Source of the DNA: Desulfobacterales bacterium
Lineage (GTDB): Bacteria > Desulfobacterota > Desulfobacteria > Desulfobacterales > JAUCGF01
DNA: 5,521 bases
Assembly: GCA_029940345.1 (NCBI GenBank)
Contig: JAOZRC010000403.1
Coordinates: 1-5,521 of the forward strand
Direction: 5' to 3'
A program made the translations under genes and the position numbers. Below the pieces are notes generated by a model. The model was not told the origin of the DNA. It saw nothing but the letters and a program-made list of their open reading frames with translations, and did not search any database. Shown in pieces: positions 1 through 4,756 of the stretch. Within the stretch, counting starts at the first letter, position 1; each line of letters starts with the position of its first letter.

Positions 1-15
1 TACTTTTAAGCTATT

Positions 16-45
16 ATGAAGGATGCCAAAAAAGGCATCCTTCAT
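16..45. repeat. Perfect 12-bp stem hairpin overlapping the left IS end
   Basis: ATGAAGGATGCC (16-27), a loop of six A (28-33), and GGCATCCTTCAT (34-45) form a perfect 12-bp stem. The right half is the tip of the left IS repeat, while the left half lies outside the element. The same left-half sequence recurs in direct orientation at 1141-1152, the right IS tip. The structure could be a terminator, or an abutted right-end/left-end junction with a 6-bp spacer as in tandem IS copies. There is no T tract immediately after it on either strand, so as it stands it is not a typical intrinsic terminator. Confidence 0.7.
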
Positions 46-62
46 TTCCCAGTTAACACTTT
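34..62 (+). repeat. Left terminal inverted repeat of the IS
   Basis: This 29-bp arm starts GGCATCCTTCAT and ends AGTTAACACTTT. It is the reverse complement of 1124-1152 with one mismatch. Its inner end contains TTAACA (53-58), a 5/6 match to a -35 box, so the left end may also carry part of the transposase promoter. Confidence 0.85.
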
Positions 63-81
63 AAAAAAAATAGCCGAAAAT
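53..81 (+). promoter_or_regulatory. Possible weak transposase promoter inside the left IS end
   Basis: TTAACA (53-58, 5/6 to TTGACA) is followed after 17 bp by GAAAAT (76-81, 4/6 to TATAAT). The position inside the left terminal repeat, upstream of the transposase, is typical for IS promoters, but the -10 match is poor and the region is A-rich, so a chance match is possible. Confidence 0.3.
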
Positions 82-121
82 ATGATTAATCGGTTAGGTT
101 TAACCTTACAAAAAATATCTG

Positions 122-142
122 AACACCTCTCACGGAGGTGTT
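122..142 (+). promoter_or_regulatory. Hairpin sequestering the transposase Shine-Dalgarno
   Basis: AACACCTC (122-129) pairs perfectly with GAGGTGTT (135-142) across the 5-nt loop TCACG. The ribosome-binding site GGAGGTG (134-140) lies almost wholly in the 3' arm, and the stem ends three bases before the ATG at 146. In mRNA the ribosome-binding site would therefore be largely paired. Several IS families use such structures to keep transposase synthesis low, particularly when read from outside promoters. The pairing is seen directly; the regulatory role is inferred. Confidence 0.6.
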
Positions 143-145
143 ATA

Positions 146-1018
146 ATGACGAATATAAAAAGTCACACATCAGACATGATTTCGAAAGGGCTGAAATTTA
201 CAAGACGACCTGATTTAACCCCGGAACTTCGTCTTGATATTGCCTATTCAGCCCTTGAGGCGCAACAAAACGTAAAATGGGGTGAAATCACGGAATTAGC
301 CAGATATTATATGGTTTCCCGCACCTTCGTTTATATGTTAGCCTCTTTTTGGGCTACAGCCAGTGTGATAATCTTTAGTGCGACGCCGGCAATCGCACAG
401 GTCACTAATCAATGGCTGCCTTTTGCCTATATGCTGTCATTAAGAATGGAAGGGCGTTGCAGCATCGAAGCGATTTCCACTCTTATGAAACGCTTTGACG
501 TATCCTTCTCTTCTGTCGGCGCTGTCAGTAAATATTTGAATTATTTCGGTGCTTTACTTTCGAATACGCTGTCAGCTAAGGCTGATGAAATTAAACTCGT
601 TGTGTTTCTTAGTGACGAAATTTTTGCAAAAAACGTATCGATTCTGGTAACCGTCGATCCTATCAGCTCCGTCATTTTAAGAATTGAATTAGCTGATTCA
701 CGGAAAGCCGAGGATTGGAAGGAGCATTGGGAATGCCTGAAAGACGATGGCATTTATGCGATATATCCAGTTACCGATGAGGGCCAGGGACTGACGAAAG
801 CGCATAAAGTGGCGTTGGCCGATATTGTGCGGCAACCCGATACCTATCATGCTATCGCGCATGTCATTGGCAAACTTGTAAAGCAACTGGAAGATGCGGC
901 TTACAGGGCGATACGGAAAGAGCAGGAGCGTGCAGATAAGCTCGACTCCGCTAAAAACGACGAAGTTATCAATAAACGGATTGACGCCGCTGCGGAAGCG
1001 TCCGCTTTCAGCTTCTAA
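146..1018 (+). CDS. DDE-type IS transposase, C-terminally truncated
   Basis: The 290-residue product resembles the N-terminal and central parts of an IS transposase. Residues about 44-66 (from KWGEITELARYY through VSRTFVYMLA) form a helix-turn-helix for binding the IS ends, and 105-131 look like a second DNA-binding helical segment. The catalytic core begins at about 148, with LVVFLSDEIF giving D157 and YPVTDEGQGL giving D211 as the likely first two acidic residues. RQPDTYHAIAHV (229-240) follows, then an Arg/Lys/Glu-rich helix. The expected downstream part, including the third catalytic acidic residue, is missing: the frame ends in an Ala/Ser/Phe-rich tail (AAAEASAFSF) at a TAA three bases before a palindromic element. 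The start has a strong Shine-Dalgarno (GGAGGTG, 5-nt spacing), itself inside a hairpin. The protein is probably inactive as a transposase, though it could bind the IS ends and inhibit transposition. Transposase identity is fairly sure; the family name is not. Confidence 0.78.
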   Translation: MTNIKSHTSDMISKGLKFTRRPDLTPELRLDIAYSALEAQQNVKWGEITELARYYMVSRTFVYMLASFWATASVIIFSATPAIAQVTNQWLPFAYMLSLRMEGRCSIEAISTLMKRFDVSFSSVGAVSKYLNYFGALLSNTLSAKADEIKLVVFLSDEIFAKNVSILVTVDPISSVILRIELADSRKAEDWKEHWECLKDDGIYAIYPVTDEGQGLTKAHKVALADIVRQPDTYHAIAHVIGKLVKQLEDAAYRAIRKEQERADKLDSAKNDEVINKRIDAAAEASAFSF

Positions 1019-1021
1019 GCA

Positions 1022-1109
1022 GTGCGCAAAGTTATTGCAATTTTTCCCAATGTACGATTGCGATATACCAAAGCCAGTAAAATGGAAAAATTGCAATAAC
1101 TTTGAGCAC
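1022..1109. repeat. 88-bp MITE-like palindromic element
   Basis: The 26-bp arms at 1022-1047 and 1084-1109 are inverted copies with 25 of 26 positions matching (G1026 against A1105). They flank a 36-bp non-repetitive centre and share the core CAAAGTTATTGCAATTTTTC. No coding sequence is present. The element lies exactly where the transposase frame breaks off and is followed by only 14 bp before the right IS repeat. Arm length and near-perfection fit a miniature inverted-repeat element or the fused ends of another IS. A large terminator is less likely because no T tract follows. I found no convincing target duplication. Confidence 0.7.
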
Positions 1110-1123
1110 CCTACATTTCAATC

Positions 1124-1152
1124 AAAGTGTTAACTGGTAAATGAAGGATGCC
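1124..1152 (-). repeat. Right terminal inverted repeat of the IS
   Basis: This 29-bp arm starts AAAGTGTTAACTGG and ends ATGAAGGATGCC, matching the left arm at 28 of 29 positions. It ends 11 bp before the stop codon of the converging PLP-enzyme gene and is followed by GATTTTTTTG. Confidence 0.85.
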
Positions 1153-1163
1153 GATTTTTTTGT

Positions 1164-2387
1164 TTAACTGCCGGACAGAACCTTTTTTACAGCCCTTTTC
1201 ATCTGCTCCATGCGAGCATCAAGGCTGCCGGTATAGCCCAGGGCGATACGCAAAAGGCCGGGTGAGAGTCCCATTTTCTGTTGGTCTTCCAGGTCGATCT
1301 CGGATGATGTGGACGAACCGGAGCAACTGATCAGCGTGTCAAAATACCCCAGGGACACAGCAATGAGACCGAATTTTTCTTCATTTTGCAATATTTCCAT
1401 CAATGCTTCCGCCTTTTCGCGGGAGCCGCAGTCAACAGCCATGATGCCGCCGAAACCATAAGTGTCGTTGCCCAGCTTTTCGGCCAGCAGATGTTGGGGA
1501 TGGTCGGAAAGACCCGGATAGATCACCTTGACTCCCATTTCTTTGAGCATCTGCGCCATGGCCTTGGCCCTTCGGCTATGTTCGCGCATACGGATGGGCA
1601 AATGGGGCAGCCGCTGGATAATGTCAAAAGCCACACGGGGGTCCATTGTAGGCCCTAACAGCATGACCCGGCCGGTGTGTAGATGCATCAACTCCAGGAT
1701 AAAGGATTTATCTGCGCAAATGGCACCGCCAATGAGGTCGCTGGCACCGTTGATGTATTTGGTCAGGGAATAGACCACCACATCCGCTCCCATATTATGA
1801 GGGGTGAAGATCATCGGTGAAAAGGTGTTGTCCACAACCAGCTTGATTTCTTTGTCATGGGCTTCGGCTGAAAGGACAGGAAGGTCGGCAATTTTGAGGG
1901 TGGGGTTTCCCATGGTCTCTGTAAAGATAATGCGTGTCTGCGGGGTGATGGCCTTTTTGACGGCCTCCATATCGGTGATGTCCACAAAAGTGGTAGTGAT
2001 GTTCATCTGCGGCAAAAGGGATTCGAGCAGGGCATGAGTGCCCCCGTAAATGCACCCGCTGGCCACAATGTGGTCACCGGCCTTGCATATCTGTAAAATC
2101 GCACAGGAGATGGCCGACATACCGCTGGCCGTACAGATGGCCGCTTCGGTCCCTTCCATGGCCGCAAGGTAGCGGGAAAGCACATCCACAGTAGGATTAA
2201 AGTGGCGGCTATAGAGAAAACACCCGCCATCTGCCGGCCCTTTCAGACCCTCGAATATTTCCGGCATGGTGCCCGGGTGCAAAACGGTAAAGGTGGCGGA
2301 ACGTGAAATGGACGGTGCAACGCCGCCATGCTCGCCGAATTCCCGGCGTGCTTCTAACAGGGCCTGTTCGGGGTTGTATGCGTTCAT
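1164..2387 (-). CDS. Cys/Met metabolism PLP-dependent enzyme (cystathionine gamma-synthase / methionine gamma-lyase superfamily)
   Basis: This is a complete 407-residue fold-type I PLP enzyme, the normal length for the Cys_Met_Meta_PP superfamily, which catalyses beta- or gamma-elimination or replacement on cysteine, homocysteine, methionine or activated homoserine in the cytoplasm. Visible active-site elements are Y59 and R61 in YSRHFNPT (phosphate binding from the neighbouring subunit), the SGMSA loop at 88-92, Y114 in IYGGTH (stacks on the PLP ring), D186 in VVDNT (PLP nitrogen), K210 in SLTKYINGASD (Schiff base), and R380 in GLLRIALGYT (substrate carboxylate). The equivalent of the methionine gamma-lyase cysteine after Tyr114-Gly is Gly116, so true methionine gamma-lyase activity is uncertain. 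The tail motif SLGYFDTLISCSGSSTSSE marks a subgroup often given only a general name. AAGGAGG at 2394-2400, 6 nt before the ATG, supports the start. The gene is distinctly G+C-richer than its neighbours, suggesting a separate origin. It converges on the IS. Confidence 0.93.
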   Translation of the reverse strand: MNAYNPEQALLEARREFGEHGGVAPSISRSATFTVLHPGTMPEIFEGLKGPADGGCFLYSRHFNPTVDVLSRYLAAMEGTEAAICTASGMSAISCAILQICKAGDHIVASGCIYGGTHALLESLLPQMNITTTFVDITDMEAVKKAITPQTRIIFTETMGNPTLKIADLPVLSAEAHDKEIKLVVDNTFSPMIFTPHNMGADVVVYSLTKYINGASDLIGGAICADKSFILELMHLHTGRVMLLGPTMDPRVAFDIIQRLPHLPIRMREHSRRAKAMAQMLKEMGVKVIYPGLSDHPQHLLAEKLGNDTYGFGGIMAVDCGSREKAEALMEILQNEEKFGLIAVSLGYFDTLISCSGSSTSSEIDLEDQQKMGLSPGLLRIALGYTGSLDARMEQMKRAVKKVLSGS

Positions 2388-2507
2388 GGGAGTCCTCCTT
2401 TGGTCAGGGTTGATTGCTTTTTAATATAGTCATCTTCCTTAAACGGACATAATCCGGACGATTCGATTTGCGAAAACACCCGATGCGTTTCACTGCGACC
2501 AAAATAC
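2388..2507 (-). other. Untranslated leader of the PLP-enzyme gene
   Basis: About 115 nt separate the predicted transcription start from the ATG, long for a bacterial leader. TTTGGTC near its 5' end (2503-2497, minus strand) is perfectly complementary to GACCAAA (2405-2399), which overlaps the start of the Shine-Dalgarno, so the leader could fold back on the ribosome-binding site. I looked for known S-adenosylmethionine or S-adenosylhomocysteine riboswitch cores and recognised none. A seven-base match can easily arise by chance here. Confidence 0.3.
2394..2400 (-). promoter_or_regulatory. Strong Shine-Dalgarno of the PLP-enzyme gene
   Basis: Read on the minus strand, AAGGAGG lies 6 nt before the ATG at 2387. 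It is an essentially full match to the 16S anti-Shine-Dalgarno and the best ribosome-binding site in the four-gene cluster. It fixes the start codon. Confidence 0.85.
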
Positions 2508-2538
2508 ATTATATAGACAGTCAGATAATTAATGTCTA
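2508..2538 (-). promoter_or_regulatory. Sigma70-type promoter of the PLP-enzyme gene
   Basis: On the minus strand, TAGACA (2538-2533, 5/6 to TTGACA) is followed after 17 bp by TATATA (2515-2510); two bases further on is a perfect TATAAT (2513-2508, 19-bp spacing). Transcription would begin near 2501, giving a leader of about 115 nt. The -35 box starts only 5 bp past the stop codon of the Gate-protein gene, so the PLP gene has its own promoter and may also receive read-through. The -35 box and part of the -10 box lie in an inverted repeat (arms 2514-2519 and 2533-2538). Confidence 0.6.
2521..2536 (-). repeat. 16-bp promoter repeat, copy 1
   Basis: GACATTAATTATCTGA (minus strand) is identical to 5485-5470. 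It comprises the last four bases of the -35 box and the first twelve bases of the 17-bp spacer of the promoter above. Copy 2 occupies the same register in its own promoter, which suggests an operator or other shared regulatory site. Confidence 0.65.
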
Positions 2539-2543
2539 TTAAT

Positions 2544-3497
2544 TCACGCTGAAGAAGCCGTATCTGTTTTTAGTCTGAACCATAAATTGACCAGATGAAC
2601 TGTCAGGATAGCGATGATCAAACGGGGGACCCAGAGCCAGAATGGACTGAGTCCCAGCGATAAAAACAGGGCCGGGTCTTCTATCAGGGAATGATTGACT
2701 CCGATTGAAAAATGCAGTTTGGTTAACTCTTTTTTCGTCAGATTACCCTCTTTCGCTTCTTCAACAATAACGGCACCGCCATAAGCCAATCCGAATACGG
2801 TTGCGGTCAGCCATAACATGCCGACACGTTTACTGAGTCCCATTGTCCATAATACCGGGTTGAGCGCTTTGACGATCGGACGAATCAGGTTGAAAGCTTT
2901 CATCAGTTCAAGCAAGATCATCAACGCCATAATGATGATAAATATTTTTAAGCTTAAATACCCGGTTGTAACACACCAATGCTGAAATGCTTCCGTAAAA
3001 TCCGTCGAAGGTTGCAACGCTGCGGTGTGAAGGACGTCAGCCGCCATAGCGGGTTGAATAAATTGCGCTGCTACAATGACGGTAACGCAGGAAGCGATCA
3101 GTCTCATAAGCGTCGCCGGCAGCGGATGAATGCCTGATTTACCCTGAATCACGCCTTCCTGAATCAGGTTATGCGAAATCAAAACAAAAATGGCAATGAG
3201 CGTCATTTGATCCGTATTTAGCGGAAGGAACGCCATAGATGCGATGGCACCATAAATACCGGTGAGCATTCCGACTATCAGTGGTAAAGCTGCCATCGAC
3301 GGCAGGCTTAACAGGCGCATGACCGGTTCAATCAGGAAATCAATTTTGTTGATCAGGCCGCTTTGCTCAATCAGCATCGTTGCAAAAGAGATGGGTATCA
3401 GAATTTTGAGCATCCATAAAAATCCTCCCCAACCTTTTTTGAGTCCGGATTTCAGACCCAATTTCAATGTATCGCCAAAAGCCAGATTCATTTGCAT
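2544..3497 (-). CDS. Double Gate-domain (nucleoside recognition-type) integral membrane protein
   Basis: This 317-residue protein consists almost entirely of membrane segments (about 25-45, 70-92, 99-116, 128-150, 179-199, 222-245 and 286-308). It looks like two copies of a Gate / nucleoside-recognition fold (Pfam PF07670 type). The first copy carries GMLTGIYGAIASM (77-89) and ISHNLIQEG (107-115); the second carries VFGLAYGGAVIVEEAKEG (234-251) and GVNHSLIEDP (266-275). The paired Asn/His-Ser/Asn-Leu-Ile-Gln/Glu motifs show the internal duplication. Related domains occur in SpmA/SpmB, FeoB and CNT nucleoside transporters, so transport or gating of a small solute or ion across the inner membrane is plausible, but the substrate is unknown. 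The ATG follows the MFS stop codon with no gap, and AAGG inside the MFS 3' end sits 8 nt upstream. M3 is an alternative start with poorer spacing. Translation is probably coupled to the MFS gene. Confidence 0.85.
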   Translation of the reverse strand: MQMNLAFGDTLKLGLKSGLKKGWGGFLWMLKILIPISFATMLIEQSGLINKIDFLIEPVMRLLSLPSMAALPLIVGMLTGIYGAIASMAFLPLNTDQMTLIAIFVLISHNLIQEGVIQGKSGIHPLPATLMRLIASCVTVIVAAQFIQPAMAADVLHTAALQPSTDFTEAFQHWCVTTGYLSLKIFIIIMALMILLELMKAFNLIRPIVKALNPVLWTMGLSKRVGMLWLTATVFGLAYGGAVIVEEAKEGNLTKKELTKLHFSIGVNHSLIEDPALFLSLGLSPFWLWVPRLIIAILTVHLVNLWFRLKTDTASSA

Positions 3498-4637
3498 TTA
3501 CTTTACCTTATGAGTGGGTATCATCTGCACAGCAACCAGTGAAATCAGGCTCATAACAGCGGCGGCGATAAACGGAATGCGATAATCCGTCATCCATAGG
3601 ATTCCGCCAATGGCGGGAAGCACCACCGCGGCAATGTGGTTAATGGTGAAGCCCACAGCCATGCTTGGCGCAATGTCCTGGGGGTCTCCGATTATCTGAA
3701 AATAGGTGCGAATGGCAATGGCGAAATTGAAGAAAATGTGATCCAGGATATAAAGTAATGCAATGATTAAACGGGATTGCACGGTTGCGTAAGCGATAAA
3801 GATAAAGATCAGACTAAAATATTCGAGTGACAATACTTTTCTTTCTCCGAATCGAATGATGCATTTACCGATATAAGGGCTTAAAAAATAGTTAATAATG
3901 TTGTTAATGACAAAAAGAAGGGTGATTTCCTTTACCGAAAACCCAAAGTTCTTTACCATTAAAAAAACCGAAAAAGCGATAAATATCTGTCTCCGCGCGC
4001 CGGCCATGAATGTAAGAAAATAGAACAACCCGTATCTTTTCCTGAAAATCATCTTTTTACGTTGCGGAACCGTATCACGAGCGGACGGATCCTGGGAAAA
4101 ACCCCATAAGGCGGAAACAATGATAAGGCCGCCAATGCTAAGATAAAGCCAAAGATAACTGAGAAACGGCTCAAGCAAATAGATCAGAACGCCAACACCG
4201 ATATTGGCTGCAGATGAATAACTGCGCTGTTTGCCAAAAACATAAGGAGATGTGTTTTTATCAAAATACTGTAATGTGAGTGACTGATTGGTGGTTTCAT
4301 AATAATGAAATCCGAAGCTCATTAACAATGTTGTACCGATCAATCCGATGTAAGATGGAAACAGACCGGTCAACGCGACACCCAGCCCCAGGCATAAAAT
4401 AGACAGCGCCGAAAGCCGATGTTCCCTGATTAACAACAATATGAACACGACCAAAAGCGCCAGGAACCCCGGAATTTCCCGCACGGATTGAATGACGCCA
4501 ATATGGACGCCTTCAAGACCGGTAATTTCCACGGCAAAATTGTTGAAAAGAGTCCTCCAGGCTTGCAAACCAATGGTTGAACTGATCGTCATGACGATCA
4601 AAAAGCGATACATAACGCGATTATTTATATTATACAT
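3498..4637 (-). CDS. MFS transporter, 12 predicted membrane helices
   Basis: The 379-residue product has the Major Facilitator layout: six N-terminal helices (roughly 11-30, 48-70, 76-93, 97-114, 140-158, 162-180), a basic central loop (181-202, with PQRKKMIFRKR), and six C-terminal helices (205-225, 236-257, 270-286, 288-309, 327-348, 352-373). A motif-A-like sequence, GKCIIRFGERK, lies between helices 8 and 9. The matching loop between helices 2 and 3 is reduced to REHRL, so the N-half motif A is degenerate. Other landmarks are YVFGKQRSYSSAANIG (132-147) and FMAGARRQIFIAFSVF (210-225), whose Arg pair at a membrane edge is unusual for an efflux pump and might contact an anionic substrate. 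Substrate and direction are unknown. The chosen ATG has only a weak AGGA 10 nt upstream; M9 lacks any ribosome-binding site. Its TAA directly abuts the next gene's ATG, marking an operon. It is AT-rich. Confidence 0.88.
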   Translation of the reverse strand: MYNINNRVMYRFLIVMTISSTIGLQAWRTLFNNFAVEITGLEGVHIGVIQSVREIPGFLALLVVFILLLIREHRLSALSILCLGLGVALTGLFPSYIGLIGTTLLMSFGFHYYETTNQSLTLQYFDKNTSPYVFGKQRSYSSAANIGVGVLIYLLEPFLSYLWLYLSIGGLIIVSALWGFSQDPSARDTVPQRKKMIFRKRYGLFYFLTFMAGARRQIFIAFSVFLMVKNFGFSVKEITLLFVINNIINYFLSPYIGKCIIRFGERKVLSLEYFSLIFIFIAYATVQSRLIIALLYILDHIFFNFAIAIRTYFQIIGDPQDIAPSMAVGFTINHIAAVVLPAIGGILWMTDYRIPFIAAAVMSLISLVAVQMIPTHKVK

Positions 4638-4681
4638 TCAGATTGGATCCTATACGAAATTAAATGGAACATACTGATCCG

Positions 4682-4749
4682 ATTTTGGTTTTTCTGAAAT
4701 AGCAAAGGCCGCGCTTCAGCTATTGGGCGCTACCTGAATAAACCAAAAT
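4682..4749. repeat. 68-bp palindromic element between the YkgJ-like and MFS genes
   Basis: Perfect 10-bp inverted arms ATTTTGGTTT (4682-4691) and AAACCAAAAT (4740-4749) enclose a 48-bp centre that is richer in G+C. Inside it the pairing can continue imperfectly, and an alternative inner hairpin AATAGC (4698-4703) / GCTATT (4719-4724) exists. It starts 7 bp beyond the stop codon of the YkgJ-like gene. There is no minus-strand T tract after it, so a classic intrinsic terminator is unlikely. It could be an RNA-processing or attenuation structure between the two genes, or a small mobile repeat. Confidence 0.55.
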
Positions 4750-4756
4750 TGAAATA

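Larger units (their letters stand above)
34..1152 (+). mobile_element. Insertion sequence remnant with intact ends and an internally deleted transposase gene
   Basis: The element is delimited by 29-bp terminal inverted repeats at 34-62 and 1124-1152 that match at 28 of 29 positions; the only mismatch is C48 against T1138. Between them lies one plus-strand transposase gene that starts normally but stops early, followed by an 88-bp palindromic element and only 14 bp before the right inverted repeat. The present length is 1119 bp, too short for a full transposase of this kind. Both ends survive, so the copy could still be mobilised by an intact relative, but its own product lacks part of the catalytic domain. 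I see no clear target-site duplication: the left flank is an A6 tract and the right flank is GATTTTTTTG. The exact outer boundary is uncertain because the outer 12 bp recur just outside the left end (16-27). I cannot name the IS family with confidence. Confidence 0.8.

Noticed and set aside
16..213. Plus-strand open frame of 65 codons across the left IS end
   Set aside because: It runs through the hairpin, the terminal repeat and the transposase ribosome-binding site, has no ribosome-binding site of its own and overlaps the transposase in another frame.
698..1096. Minus-strand open frame antisense to the transposase and the palindromic element
   Set aside because: It is antisense to a recognisable transposase, crosses the 88-bp inverted repeat and has no recognisable domain.
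894..1133. Plus-strand open frame continuing past the transposase stop codon
   Set aside because: I considered it as a frameshifted transposase C-terminus, but its residues show no DDE-type sequence and it mostly translates the palindrome, so deletion explains the truncation better than a frameshift.
1386..2037. Several plus-strand open frames opposite the PLP-enzyme gene (1386-1658, 1528-1773, 1804-2037)
   Set aside because: They are antisense shadows of a G+C-rich, highly conserved gene, with no ribosome-binding sites or domains.
2388..2507. S-adenosylmethionine-type riboswitch in the PLP-enzyme leader
   Set aside because: None of the conserved core sequences of known SAM or SAH riboswitches could be recognised.
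4682..4749. Integron attC site
   Set aside because: The outer arms lack the RYYYAAC / GTRRRRY-like core sites and there is no integrase or cassette array.
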